A program made the position numbers and the translations under genes. Shown here piece by piece: positions 15,056-24,549 of a DNA stretch of 64,000 bases. This DNA comes from Glaciecola blandensis. GTDB taxonomy: Bacteria; Pseudomonadota; Gammaproteobacteria; Enterobacterales; Alteromonadaceae. The stretch is from the NCBI RefSeq assembly GCF_031846165.1, contig NZ_JAVRIE010000002.1:496001-560000 (forward strand), read 5' to 3'. Under the pieces are notes generated by a model. That model searched no databases and had not been told where the DNA came from. It saw only the letters and a list, made by a program, of their open reading frames with translations. Position 1 is the first letter of the stretch. The number at the start of each line of letters is the position of its first letter.

Positions 15056-16948
15056 ATGACAAACAGTGGAAAGGCGATAACAAATTCAGCTCAGTCATCA
15101 AACGTAATATGGCTTGCGGCGCTGATCGTGGTGTTCACGGGTTTGATGCTATATATGGTTGTCAGCCTTGGAAAAGATATTGATAGTCACTCAATCGATA
15201 GCACTATTTATCACTTCGAGGATCAGAGCCGTACCTTACAACTTCATGATATCGCTAGTCTAGATGCCGACGAATGGACTGATATTACCGAGCTGAACTT
15301 TGGTTTAACCAATGCACATCAATGGATGAAGGTAGATTTACCGCGTGCATCGCATGGCAGCTATTTGGAAATAGACTATGCCATGCTTGATTCTATTATC
15401 ATTTGGGTGAACGCTATTGAAGACGATCACCTTACTTTGATTGAGAAATACAATCTTGGTGATACGCTTCCATTTTTACAACGCCCCGTTATTCATGACA
15501 GATTCTTGGTGCCGATTCCAAAGCTGGACGAGAATTTGCAACTGATGTTAAGAGTACGTTCCAATGGACCTGTAAAGTCACCATTAAAAATTTGGACTGC
15601 ACAAGAATATGTGGCGTATACCTCTTCGCACCGACTGTTCATGGGCCTATTTTTTGGATATATGTTTGCAATGGGCCTGATCAATCTGTTTGTTTTTGTG
15701 ACTACTCGCAATCAGGTGTACCTTGCTTATGCTGGCTATGTATTTGCTTTCGCTTTGTTAATAGCATCCGTTCACGGTTTAGGCTTCCGCTTTCTCTGGC
15801 CAAATAGCCCTTGGTTACAAGAACGATCTACGATCATATTCGCTTATATGACGATGAGTTTTATACTGGTGTTTTCCTCTAAAATTCTCAATTTGAAAGA
15901 AAACGGCGGGACATACGCGCGGATTTTTCAATTTCTTACTGTATTTTACATAGGAGCTACGATAGCTTCGTTTGTTGTACCCTATAGCTTTATGATTAAG
16001 TTATTACTCTTACTTTTCTTATTTGCGATCCCGATTATTTTGTTAGTGAGTATGAGTTTAGCGTTTCGTGGAAGTGTTATTGCGCGCTATTTCAGCGCGG
16101 CATGGGGAGTATTACTACTTTCAGGCATCCTTGCTAGCGCGGATAATTTTCACTGGGTGGTATTGCCTATCGATTCAAGCTACTTACTTATGATTGGGGC
16201 AACCACTGAAACCTTATTGCTAGCATTGGCCTTAGCGATGAATTATAGCGCACAGCGTGTGGACGCAAGAAGGGCGCACATGGAAGCTGCAGAAAATGAA
16301 AAGCGCACAATGGAGGTACAAGACGAAGCGTATCGTTTGGAACAGAGAGCAAAAGAAGAACTTGAAAAAGAGGTACAAGCTCGAACACAAGAGTTTGAAG
16401 ATGCCTTAGAGCAGTTATCGACAATCAATACTGAACTTAAAGGCTTGAGTGAGACAGACGCCTTGACGGGCCTAACTAATCGTTACTTCTTTGAGCAAAC
16501 ACTGAAATCTGAAACAGCACGGAGTAGAAGAGAGCGACAAGTGATATCTTTGGCTGTGCTAGATATAGACCACTTTAAACAGGTCAATGATACATATGGG
16601 CACCAAGTTGGAGACGATTGTTTAGTCGCTTTTGCGCAAGTCCTGCAAGAACAATTGAAACGCCCGGGTGATCTTGTCGCTCGTATTGGCGGCGAAGAAT
16701 TTGTAGTGTTATTGCCCAATACTAACTTAGACGGCGCTAAAGACTTTTTAGAGCAATGTCGTGTAGCGGTCGAAAACCTAAAAGTCAGTAGCCAAGGACA
16801 TACTGTTAATTTCACTGTAAGTATTGGCTTGTGTTCGAAAGTCATTGGTTCACAAGACGATAGTAATAAAATATTGGCTTATGCAGACAAACTGCTCTAT
16901 CAAGCAAAAGAGAGTGGTCGAAACTGTATTAAGGCGGGCAATTTCTGA
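15056..16948 (+). CDS. 7TMR-DISM diguanylate cyclase
   Basis: Membrane sensor that probably makes cyclic di-GMP. In the 630 residues one sees an N-terminal membrane anchor, a periplasmic 7TMR-DISM extracellular (DISMED2-like) domain (about 40-185), seven membrane helices (about 190-405), a coiled coil (about 410-465) and a GGDEF domain ending at the C-terminus. The active motif is GGEEF, with an RxxD inhibitory site five residues earlier (RPGDLVARIGGEEF). It sits 6 bases after tatD and overlaps the following paralogue. Confidence 0.93.
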   Translation: MTNSGKAITNSAQSSNVIWLAALIVVFTGLMLYMVVSLGKDIDSHSIDSTIYHFEDQSRTLQLHDIASLDADEWTDITELNFGLTNAHQWMKVDLPRASHGSYLEIDYAMLDSIIIWVNAIEDDHLTLIEKYNLGDTLPFLQRPVIHDRFLVPIPKLDENLQLMLRVRSNGPVKSPLKIWTAQEYVAYTSSHRLFMGLFFGYMFAMGLINLFVFVTTRNQVYLAYAGYVFAFALLIASVHGLGFRFLWPNSPWLQERSTIIFAYMTMSFILVFSSKILNLKENGGTYARIFQFLTVFYIGATIASFVVPYSFMIKLLLLLFLFAIPIILLVSMSLAFRGSVIARYFSAAWGVLLLSGILASADNFHWVVLPIDSSYLLMIGATTETLLLALALAMNYSAQRVDARRAHMEAAENEKRTMEVQDEAYRLEQRAKEELEKEVQARTQEFEDALEQLSTINTELKGLSETDALTGLTNRYFFEQTLKSETARSRRERQVISLAVLDIDHFKQVNDTYGHQVGDDCLVAFAQVLQEQLKRPGDLVARIGGEEFVVLLPNTNLDGAKDFLEQCRVAVENLKVSSQGHTVNFTVSIGLCSKVIGSQDDSNKILAYADKLLYQAKESGRNCIKAGNF

Positions 16949-18897
16949 TGATCGATCAACAGCCAGGCAACCAAGACGAAGATGAACAGCTAGAAAAGGC
17001 GACAGTTGATCATGATAATGACGATCGTCAAACGTCTAAATATGGTGGTGCCTGGGTTGCTGGCTTGATAGCCCTTTTGGGTGTGGGTATTTTTTGGTTT
17101 GTGCTGTCGACTTCTGGACAGGGCGAACAAGCGCTTTTGAATTCGCAGAGCCAAGTGCATGTGGTCACGAATGACAATGATAATATTGCTTCGATTATCG
17201 ATTTACCAAGTCAGTCTTGGACAAACATCGATTCCTCAAACTTCTCTCTTTCGAGCAAACCGCATTGGTTTAAAGTCGCCTTGCCAGAAACGGCTAACGA
17301 CCAGCACTTAATAGAGATTTCATTTGCCAACCTAGATTATGTCGATTTGTATTTCTTGCCCGACACTTGCACCAAAGAAGAGTGTGCTGCCGCTGTATAT
17401 CGTTCCGGAGATAAGCTCTCATTTGCAGAACGTGAAGTGCTACACGATCAGCTCGTTTTTCCAATACCAAAATCGAAGACGCCACTGCGCTTATTCATAC
17501 GAGTCCAAACCCAAGGTTCATTGAAGGTACCGATTAAACTATGGAGCAATGAAGAATATATACAATATATTGGCTCACATCGGGTATTTATCGGTGTGTT
17601 TTATGGTTTCATGGTTGCGATAACACTGATTAACTTATTTTTGTTCATCACGTCTCGTAATCCTATTACCTTGTTATACACTGGTTATATTGTGAGTCTT
17701 TCCTTGATGCTAGCTACCAGCCAAGGATTGAGTTATCGCTTTATTTGGCCAAATGCTGAAGGATGGCAACAGCAAGCAATTTTATTCTTCTCTGCGACCA
17801 TGATTTTCTTTAGCACGTCTTTTACAGCCAAAGTCTTGCGCTTGAAGCACGAACATCCCAATATTCATCGCTTTTTCAATGCCGTGCGCATCGTAATCGT
17901 TATCTATCTGGTATTCACCTTTTTACTGCCATATTCCTTGATAGCTGAAACCATCACACTCTTAATTTTGATGGCGATGTGTTTAGTTCTTTTTTCTAAT
18001 ATCTATGTGGCTATTAAAGGCAACCCCGTTGCATTGTATTTGAGTGCGGCTTGGTGCTCTCTCATATTTAGTGCATTGCTTGGTATAGCAGACTCACTCA
18101 ATTGGATAAGCCTCAACTTGGATCCTAGCTATTTGCTGATGTCGAGCGCGGTTATTGAAACCTTGTTTATGGCTTTGGGTTTGGCAATGCTATTTAGTCA
18201 ACAGAGAAAAGAAGCTAGGGCTGCACATCGAGTTGCTCAACAGCAAAAACAAAAAGCGATAGAGGCCAAAAAGGGCTTACTCCGTTTGCAGTTAGAAAGT
18301 AAAGAGAAGCTGGAATATGCGATTGATGAAAGAACCTATGAGTTAGAAATTGCTATTCGCGAGCTTAATGAGGCAAACCATGAACTTGAGCGCAAGAACT
18401 CTATCGACTCGCTAACCAACGTCGCGAATCGTCGTATGTATGACAAACGAATCGCGGCAGAGGCGCGACGAAGTCGCCGAGAAAAAACACCACTGGCGAT
18501 TGTCATGCTCGACCTTGATCATTTCAAATTGGTCAATGACACCTTTGGTCACCAATGTGGTGACGAGGCCTTGGTGCATTTTGCTGAGATCTTGAAGCGC
18601 TGTGTGAAGCGTCCTAGTGATTTAATCTGCCGTTACGGTGGTGAAGAATTTGTGCTGATTTTACCGAATACTGATATTAAAGGTGCTAGCGTTTTAGCCG
18701 AAAATATTCGCTCGACAACCGAAAACTCACCGTTACAATGTGAGCAGAAGCAAATAAAGCTGACAGTAAGCGCTGGCGTAACTTGTAGAGTCATTGCATC
18801 AGATGAAGAATATGAGCTCTTGCATGCCTTTGCCGATAAGCTCTTGTATCAAGCTAAAGAATCAGGGCGTAATCAAATTGTCGCCCAAGATTATTAA
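16948..18897 (+). CDS. 7TMR-DISM diguanylate cyclase, tandem paralogue
   Basis: A 649-residue paralogue of the previous gene with the same architecture: cytosolic acidic N-terminus (about 35 residues, absent in its neighbour), membrane anchor, periplasmic DISMED2-like domain containing a CxxxxC pair (DTCTKEECAA) not seen in the neighbour, seven membrane helices, coiled coil and GGDEF. The active site GGEEF and RxxD site (RPSDLICRYGGEEF) are intact. The start codon shares a base with the upstream stop. hemB follows after 21 bases. Confidence 0.93.
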   Translation: MIDQQPGNQDEDEQLEKATVDHDNDDRQTSKYGGAWVAGLIALLGVGIFWFVLSTSGQGEQALLNSQSQVHVVTNDNDNIASIIDLPSQSWTNIDSSNFSLSSKPHWFKVALPETANDQHLIEISFANLDYVDLYFLPDTCTKEECAAAVYRSGDKLSFAEREVLHDQLVFPIPKSKTPLRLFIRVQTQGSLKVPIKLWSNEEYIQYIGSHRVFIGVFYGFMVAITLINLFLFITSRNPITLLYTGYIVSLSLMLATSQGLSYRFIWPNAEGWQQQAILFFSATMIFFSTSFTAKVLRLKHEHPNIHRFFNAVRIVIVIYLVFTFLLPYSLIAETITLLILMAMCLVLFSNIYVAIKGNPVALYLSAAWCSLIFSALLGIADSLNWISLNLDPSYLLMSSAVIETLFMALGLAMLFSQQRKEARAAHRVAQQQKQKAIEAKKGLLRLQLESKEKLEYAIDERTYELEIAIRELNEANHELERKNSIDSLTNVANRRMYDKRIAAEARRSRREKTPLAIVMLDLDHFKLVNDTFGHQCGDEALVHFAEILKRCVKRPSDLICRYGGEEFVLILPNTDIKGASVLAENIRSTTENSPLQCEQKQIKLTVSAGVTCRVIASDEEYELLHAFADKLLYQAKESGRNQIVAQDY

Positions 18898-18918
18898 TCC
18901 TAACCAATAGGGAACTTC

Positions 18919-19917
18919 ATGTCACAATTTCCACTTTCTCGCCCACGTCGATTACGTTATACCTCATCTATTCGGAAGCTGGTAAGCGAAAGCCGCTTAT
19001 CAGTTGATGATTTGATCTATCCAATGTTTGTGCTTGAGGGGGAAGGCCAGGTTGAGCCTGTGGAGTCCATGCCAGACGTTTATCGCTATAGTATTGATAA
19101 GCTAGTGCAAGAAGTGGCAGAACTAGTCAAGCTGGGCTTGCATGTATTCGCCCTCTTCCCTGTGACACCCGCAGAGAAAAAAACAGAATGTGCGAGCGAA
19201 GCTTTTAATCCCTTTGGCCTAGCGCAACGCGCTGTCAAAGCCTTAAAAGCAGAATTTGACGATATTACCCTGATTACTGATGTTGCTCTCGACCCCTTCA
19301 CGATTCACGGACAAGATGGCTTGCTAGACGAGAACGCTTATGTGATGAATGACGAAACGACTGATGTATTGGTAAAGCAAGCTTTATCACATGCAGAGGC
19401 GGGTGCTGATATTGTCGCACCTTCAGATATGATGGATGGTCGTATATGGGCAATTCGCGAGGCATTGGAGCTACAAGGCTTTAAAAATACCGCAATCATG
19501 GCTTACTCGGCAAAATATGCATCTAGCTATTATGGGCCGTTTAGAGACGCTGTTGGCAGTGCTGGTAATATCAAAGGTGGAAACAAAAAGAATTACCAAA
19601 TGGACCCTGCAAATTCTGATGAAGCCTTAAGAGAAATTGAATTAGATATCAATGAAGGTGCTGATATGGTGATGGTTAAACCGGGTATGCCGTATTTAGA
19701 TATCGTTTTGCGCTGCAAGGAAGAGTTTGGTGTACCAACATTTGCATATCAAGTTAGCGGTGAATACGCTATGCACCAAGCCGCTTTTGCAAATGGCTGG
19801 TTAAAAAAGGACGACGTTATTATGGAGTCCTTGCTCGCATTTAAACGAGCTGGCGCAGATGGTATTTTGACCTACTTTGCAAAAGAAGCTGCGAAGCTAT
19901 TAAAACAACAAGGCTAA
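18919..19917 (+). CDS. hemB: Delta-aminolevulinic acid dehydratase (porphobilinogen synthase)
   Basis: Condenses two 5-aminolevulinate molecules to porphobilinogen in haem synthesis. The 332 residues carry both Schiff-base lysines, K199 (AYSAKYASSYYGPFRDA) and K254 (VMVKPGMPYLDIV). The metal loop reads DVALDPFTIHGQDGL, with Asp instead of the three zinc cysteines, so this is the Mg-dependent, zinc-free type seen in Pseudomonas. It ends the tat-to-hemB rightward run and is convergent with panC. Confidence 0.97.
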   Translation: MSQFPLSRPRRLRYTSSIRKLVSESRLSVDDLIYPMFVLEGEGQVEPVESMPDVYRYSIDKLVQEVAELVKLGLHVFALFPVTPAEKKTECASEAFNPFGLAQRAVKALKAEFDDITLITDVALDPFTIHGQDGLLDENAYVMNDETTDVLVKQALSHAEAGADIVAPSDMMDGRIWAIREALELQGFKNTAIMAYSAKYASSYYGPFRDAVGSAGNIKGGNKKNYQMDPANSDEALREIELDINEGADMVMVKPGMPYLDIVLRCKEEFGVPTFAYQVSGEYAMHQAAFANGWLKKDDVIMESLLAFKRAGADGILTYFAKEAAKLLKQQG

Positions 19918-19934
19918 GCTCGTCGCGCTTAGCC
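19912..19934. terminator. Hairpin between hemB and panC
   Basis: GGCTAAGC (19912-19919, containing the hemB stop) pairs exactly with GCTTAGCC (19927-19934) across a 7-base loop in the convergent gap. The downstream U-run is weak (GTTTTA), so it is a modest bidirectional terminator candidate. Confidence 0.5.
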
Positions 19935-19943
19935 AGCGTCGTT

Positions 19944-20792
19944 TTAGATACTTACCTGGATATTGTCGATAATGCGGGTTTTACCCAAAAAGCCCGCTCC
20001 TAGAATGACTAATTCAGTGTCTTCATGGCTAGGCTGTAATAGGCTCGATGCTGAACGCACATCAATATAATCGGGTTTAAACCCAAGTGTTGCCAGCTTG
20101 AGTTTGTTTTCAGATATCATGACAGAAAAGTCACGTCGTCCCTCTTTTATTTGTTGCGCCATGCTTGAAATCAGCTGATATAAGCCAGGCGCTATTTCGC
20201 GCTGCTCAGTATTCAAGTAGTTGTTACGTGAGCTCATTGCTAGACCATCAGGCTCTCGTTCGGTGGGCACACCATGGATGGTTAAGTTCATCGATAGGTC
20301 AGTGACCATCGCTTTGATGACCTGCAATTGCTGAAAATCTTTCTGCCCAAAAAAGGCCATGTTCGGTTGAACCATGTTAAATAGTTTACACACGATAGTG
20401 GCGACCCCCCTGAAATGGCCAGGACGACTTGCACCACAAATCATATAGGACAAACCAGGCACTTCGACAAAGGTTTGCTGCTCTAAACCTCGACTGTATA
20501 TATCGTCTACTTTCGGCATAAATAAGATATCAACACCTAAGGCTTGTAAAGAGGCTTTATCCTGCTCCATTGTGCGTGGATAAGCGTCTAAGTCTTCATC
20601 TGGGCCAAACTGTAAAGGGTTGACGAAGATCGAAACGACGACTTTTGAAGCGTGTTTTTTGGCTTCTTTGACTAGCTTTAGGTGACCATCGTGGAGGTTA
20701 CCCATGGTAGGGACAAAGGCAATCAGCTCTTTTCCTGATTGCCATTCTCTACGAAGCTCACGAAGTTGTTTTATATCACTGACTATTTGCAT
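19944..20792 (-). CDS. panC: Pantothenate synthetase
   Basis: Joins pantoate and beta-alanine with ATP in coenzyme A synthesis. The 282-residue product shows the nucleotidyl-transferase motifs FVPTMGNLHDGHLKLV, VSIFVNPLQFGPDEDLDAYPR, FFGQKDFQQLQVI and LAMSSRNNYLN. It follows panB by 5 bases. panD is not in the window. Confidence 0.97.
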   Translation of the reverse strand: MQIVSDIKQLRELRREWQSGKELIAFVPTMGNLHDGHLKLVKEAKKHASKVVVSIFVNPLQFGPDEDLDAYPRTMEQDKASLQALGVDILFMPKVDDIYSRGLEQQTFVEVPGLSYMICGASRPGHFRGVATIVCKLFNMVQPNMAFFGQKDFQQLQVIKAMVTDLSMNLTIHGVPTEREPDGLAMSSRNNYLNTEQREIAPGLYQLISSMAQQIKEGRRDFSVMISENKLKLATLGFKPDYIDVRSASSLLQPSHEDTELVILGAGFLGKTRIIDNIQVSI

Positions 20793-20797
20793 GTTAA

Positions 20798-21592
20798 TTA
20801 CTCGAAGGAATGCTCAGGACCCGGAAAGCGGCCTGCTTTCACATCTTCAATATAGGCGCTGACAGCGCTTCGCATGTCCGCAGTATCTTCTAAATAATTT
20901 TTACTGAATTTCGGCATGTAGTTCGCGCTGATACCAAACATATCGTGCATCACTAGAATTTGCCCATCAGTGCCAGAACCGGCACCGATACCGATCACTG
21001 GAATGCTGAGTGCTTCTGTAATAAGCTTAGCAACAGAAGTGGGTACACACTCTAGCACTAAGAGTTGGATGCCTGCTTTTTCTAATTCCATAGCGTCGTT
21101 AAGTATTTTCTGCGCTTGTTCATTCTCACGCCCTTGTACCTTAAATCCACCAAAAACATGCACAGACTGAGGTGTTAAACCAAGGTGACCACAAACAGGA
21201 ATGCCACGTTCGACTAAGCCTTGGATAGCGGGTAACAACCACATACCACCTTCCATTTTAACCATGCTTGCACCCGCAGCCATTAACTTGGCTGCATTGT
21301 CATAGGTATTCTCAACCGTCGAATAACTCATGAACGGCATATCGGCAACGACAAATGACCTTATTGTGCCTTTGCGCACGCACCTTGTATGATAAGCAAT
21401 ATCATCTATGCTGACTGACAAGGTATCGTCGTCTCCTTTAAGGACCATACCCAATGAATCGCCAATCAAGAGAACATCAACAAACTGTTCATCAAACATC
21501 TTCGCGAAACTGGCATCATAAGCCGTAAGTGCAGCAATTTTTTCATTCTTTTGCTTCATTGTTAGCAAGGTAGAAGTGGTGACTCTTTTCAT
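20798..21592 (-). CDS. panB: 3-methyl-2-oxobutanoate hydroxymethyltransferase
   Basis: First committed enzyme of pantothenate synthesis; transfers a hydroxymethyl group from methylene-tetrahydrofolate to ketoisovalerate. In 264 residues it has LLIGDSLGMVLKGDDDT (Mg ligands), MVKMEGG, VCGHLGLTPQSV and LVLECVP with the catalytic Glu. Five bases separate it from folK and panC on either side, so folK-panB-panC form one operon, linking folate and pantothenate supply. Confidence 0.97.
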   Translation of the reverse strand: MKRVTTSTLLTMKQKNEKIAALTAYDASFAKMFDEQFVDVLLIGDSLGMVLKGDDDTLSVSIDDIAYHTRCVRKGTIRSFVVADMPFMSYSTVENTYDNAAKLMAAGASMVKMEGGMWLLPAIQGLVERGIPVCGHLGLTPQSVHVFGGFKVQGRENEQAQKILNDAMELEKAGIQLLVLECVPTSVAKLITEALSIPVIGIGAGSGTDGQILVMHDMFGISANYMPKFSKNYLEDTADMRSAVSAYIEDVKAGRFPGPEHSFE

Positions 21593-21597
21593 CCAGT

Positions 21598-22110
21598 TTA
21601 CTCTCGGTTTTTCTCAGATTTTTCTTCAATTCTATATAGACCATCTAAAGAACACTTGCCAACCCATGAGGCAAGTGATTTTCCATCTTGCATGATCAAA
21701 TCGGGCGCAATCTCAAACAATGGTACAAGGACAAACTCTCTATCTTTCATACCGTAATGCGGCACAGTCAGTTGTTTAGTCTCGAGTGCTAGGTCATTGT
21801 ACAACAATATATCGAGATCTAATGTGCGCGGACCCCAACGATCCCCTTCACGCAAACGACCTTGCCGATTCTCAATTTCTTGCAGAGATGCCAATAATTC
21901 TTGTGGTTGAAGCGATGTTTTAACTCTACAAACGGCGTTGACATAGTCAGGTTGATCCTGCGGTCCCATTGGTGAGCTAGCATAAAAATGTGAACTGGCA
22001 TTTAAGACCATGTGTGCATGCGATTCAATACTGACTAATGCGCGTTTTAACTGTTCGACTGGGTCGCCTAGATTGCTGCCTAACCCAATATATGCAATAT
22101 CTGAGAGCAT
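21598..22110 (-). CDS. folK: 2-amino-4-hydroxy-6-hydroxymethyldihydropteridine pyrophosphokinase
   Basis: Pyrophosphorylates the pterin alcohol in folate synthesis. The 170-residue product contains the N-terminal IGLGSNLGDP and the family signature RWGPRTLDLDILLYND with the Mg-binding aspartates. It starts 2 bases after the pcnB stop, in the conserved pcnB-folK-panB-panC order. Confidence 0.96.
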   Translation of the reverse strand: MLSDIAYIGLGSNLGDPVEQLKRALVSIESHAHMVLNASSHFYASSPMGPQDQPDYVNAVCRVKTSLQPQELLASLQEIENRQGRLREGDRWGPRTLDLDILLYNDLALETKQLTVPHYGMKDREFVLVPLFEIAPDLIMQDGKSLASWVGKCSLDGLYRIEEKSEKNRE

Positions 22111-22112
22111 GC

Positions 22113-23507
22113 CTAATCGCTCTTCTTCTTGCGAGGGAAACGGCGCTTCTTACTTGGCCCAGATTCTTTGCGCAATTTATTCAACATGACTTTTCTGCCT
22201 TCAGGTTCAAGCTCTTGAAATTCTGTCCACCATTCACCTAGCTCCATTAAGTCGCCACCTTCAATTTCACCTCGTATAAGTAAGAAATCATAAGCGGCAC
22301 GAAAGCGAGGATGACTCAATGTCTGGAAAGCGCGTCGCCCAAAACGTTTCGGTAGTCGTGTTTGCAACTGCCAGATTTCGCGAATAGCGATACTGAAGCG
22401 TTTAGGGATCATGATGCGCTGAATTTGGCGATGAAGCACTTCACCCACCGCAATATTGAAAGCGTCATGATAGCTTATACCTGCCTCATTCATAACAATT
22501 TGTGCGCGCTCTTCAACGGGGTACCACAAAAATGCGGCATACAAAAATGCCGGCGTGACACGTTGTTCGTTGTTGATGCGTTCGTCAGTGTTCTTCAGTA
22601 CACGCATAACGAGTTGCATCTCTCGACAGGTGTCATCAACCAACATGGGAGCGAACTGAGGAAATAAATGAGTAAATAAACCGTATTTGTGCAGTAGTTG
22701 AAAGGTTTTTACACCACTTCCTGAAATGAATAGTTTAAGCACTTCTTCAAATAAGCGCGCTGGCGGTATATTAGCCAATAAATGGCCAAGTTCTTTGAAC
22801 TGAGCACCAAGTTCATCAGAAATACTCATACCTAATTTCGCTGAAAACCGGATAGCTCTGATCATACGAACCGGGTCTTCACGAAAACGCGTAGCAGGAT
22901 CGCCAATGAGTTCTATTTTTTTGTTCTGAATAGACTCGATACCATGGGCAAAGTCGATAATGCTCTGATCTTTTGCGCTAAAGTACATCGCATTAAAGGT
23001 AAAGTCTCTGCGTTCAGCATCTTCATCAATGGTGCCAAATACATTGTCACGAAGCAGTTGGCCTTGTTGATCTTGCTTTGCCAAAACGTCTTCCACGTCT
23101 TTTCCGCGACGGCTCTTTACCTGTACTTTATTCTCTTCATCGTTCTCTGACACGTCACCATGATGCCCACGAAAAGTGGCGACTTCTATAATATCTTTAC
23201 CGAACACGATATGGGCTAAGCGAAAGCGTCTGCCGATAAGTCGACAATTACGAAAGCAGGCTTTAATTTGTTCAGGGGTTGCGTTTGTAGCAATGTCGAA
23301 GTCTTTCGGCGTTTTACCCATGAGTTTGTCGCGAATGCAGCCGCCGACTAAATAAGCGTCGTAGCCTTTGCTATTCAAGCGACGTAACACTGACAGTGCG
23401 TTTTCGCTAATGTCAGAAAATGTCACTGGATGTTGCCCTTTCGGGATAACCACCGGGTCGATCGCCGGAGAGTTAGTTTGTGTTGGTGCTATTGGGGTGC
23501 TTGACAT
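22113..23507 (-). CDS. pcnB: Poly(A) polymerase I
   Basis: Adds 3' poly(A) tails that promote RNA decay. The 464 residues match the usual length. The nucleotidyltransferase core has LVGGCIRDKLMG and KDFDIATNA with the catalytic aspartates, followed by RRDFTFNAMYF and the RFREDPVRMIRAIRFSAKLG region that separates poly(A) polymerases from CCA-adding enzymes. The basic tail (KKRRFPRKKKSD) fits an RNA-binding C-terminus. folK follows directly. Confidence 0.95.
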   Translation of the reverse strand: MSSTPIAPTQTNSPAIDPVVIPKGQHPVTFSDISENALSVLRRLNSKGYDAYLVGGCIRDKLMGKTPKDFDIATNATPEQIKACFRNCRLIGRRFRLAHIVFGKDIIEVATFRGHHGDVSENDEENKVQVKSRRGKDVEDVLAKQDQQGQLLRDNVFGTIDEDAERRDFTFNAMYFSAKDQSIIDFAHGIESIQNKKIELIGDPATRFREDPVRMIRAIRFSAKLGMSISDELGAQFKELGHLLANIPPARLFEEVLKLFISGSGVKTFQLLHKYGLFTHLFPQFAPMLVDDTCREMQLVMRVLKNTDERINNEQRVTPAFLYAAFLWYPVEERAQIVMNEAGISYHDAFNIAVGEVLHRQIQRIMIPKRFSIAIREIWQLQTRLPKRFGRRAFQTLSHPRFRAAYDFLLIRGEIEGGDLMELGEWWTEFQELEPEGRKVMLNKLRKESGPSKKRRFPRKKKSD

Positions 23508-23570
23508 GCCACCTTTGCCTATTATCGATGCTTCAACTTTGTGTTGAGCGTCTTTATTGATTTTTCGCGA

Positions 23571-24479
23571 TTATACTTCATTTACGTCAGAAATCAGAAT
23601 TTCTCTTTGTTTTGACAGTAATTTCGGCGACCAATGAATAATTGCCCACTGCAACAATTCACTTGGGTCTTGCGTCGCTAACTGTTTTTCTCTCGCTAGC
23701 CCAATATAAGTAAGCGCTACCGAAAGTGTTTGATAAGTGTTTTCTGTACTCACAGCCTTCGCATGGTTTTGTTTACTGAGCTTTTTGCCTGGCGCTCTAC
23801 TTAATACTGGAAAGTGTAAATATTGCGGGGGCGCAGATTGCAGCAGTCCGTAAAGATAGTTTTGTTGGGGCGTGGTATCTATCAAGTCGGCACCGCGCAC
23901 AACGTGAGTCACACCTTGATAAATGTCGTCTACGACAACTGCTAAATTATAAGCAAATAGACCATCTTTTCTTTTTAACACCAGGTCTTCATTACAAAAC
24001 TCGGGTTCAACTGTCACTCGGCCTAACAACAAGTCATCAAAGCTTGCTTGATTGTTTTTAATGATAAGGCGCAGCGCATTGCCAGTATCGCTTAGGTTTC
24101 TATGCTGACAATAAGACGTGTAGTAGCGACCCTTGGTTTTTATTGTTTGGCGCGTGCAATCACAGGCGTAGACTAATTGTTTAGCTTGCAGGCTTGAGAG
24201 TGCCGCTTGATATGCTTCTTGCCGCTGTGTTTGATATACCACTGAGTTATCCCAATGTAAGCCATGGGCTTCAAGTTGATGTAGAATGGTGGAGTCTGCA
24301 TTAGGCATGACACGAGTTGTATCTACGTCCTCCATTCGCACAAGCCATTTACCGCCAGCCTGTTTCGCATGCAAATAGCTGACTAAAGCACAGCTCAAAG
24401 ATCCCAGATGCAGCGGACCGCTGGGGGAGGGAGCGAATCGACCAATGTAAGGAAGTGCTTGTTGCATGCAAGTGCTCAT
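23571..24479 (-). CDS. gluQ: Glutamyl-Q tRNA(Asp) synthetase
   Basis: Truncated glutamyl-tRNA synthetase paralogue that glutamylates queuosine in the anticodon of tRNA(Asp). It has the class I HIGH-like motif (GRFAPSPSGPLHLGSL), the zinc site (YACDCTRQTI then YYTSYCQHR), the KMSKS-like KLSKQNHAK, and lacks an anticodon-binding domain. ATG 24479 is preferred; TTG 24488 lies in the dksA terminator, and ATG 24467 (MQQALPYIGRF) is also possible. No clear ribosome site distinguishes them. It sits between dksA and pcnB as in enteric bacteria. Confidence 0.94.
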   Translation of the reverse strand: MSTCMQQALPYIGRFAPSPSGPLHLGSLSCALVSYLHAKQAGGKWLVRMEDVDTTRVMPNADSTILHQLEAHGLHWDNSVVYQTQRQEAYQAALSSLQAKQLVYACDCTRQTIKTKGRYYTSYCQHRNLSDTGNALRLIIKNNQASFDDLLLGRVTVEPEFCNEDLVLKRKDGLFAYNLAVVVDDIYQGVTHVVRGADLIDTTPQQNYLYGLLQSAPPQYLHFPVLSRAPGKKLSKQNHAKAVSTENTYQTLSVALTYIGLAREKQLATQDPSELLQWAIIHWSPKLLSKQREILISDVNEV

Positions 24480-24487
24480 GTTAGACA

Positions 24488-24520
24488 ATAAAAAACCGCA
24501 ATAGCAAAGCCATTGCGGTT
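24488..24520 (-). terminator. Intrinsic terminator of dksA
   Basis: AACCGCAAT (24494-24502) pairs with ATTGCGGTT (24512-24520). Read leftward, the stem is followed by a run of six U (A-run at 24490-24495). It lies between dksA and gluQ, so gluQ depends on read-through or its own promoter. Confidence 0.85.
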
Positions 24521-24549
24521 AATCATATACGAACAAACAACCACAGGAT

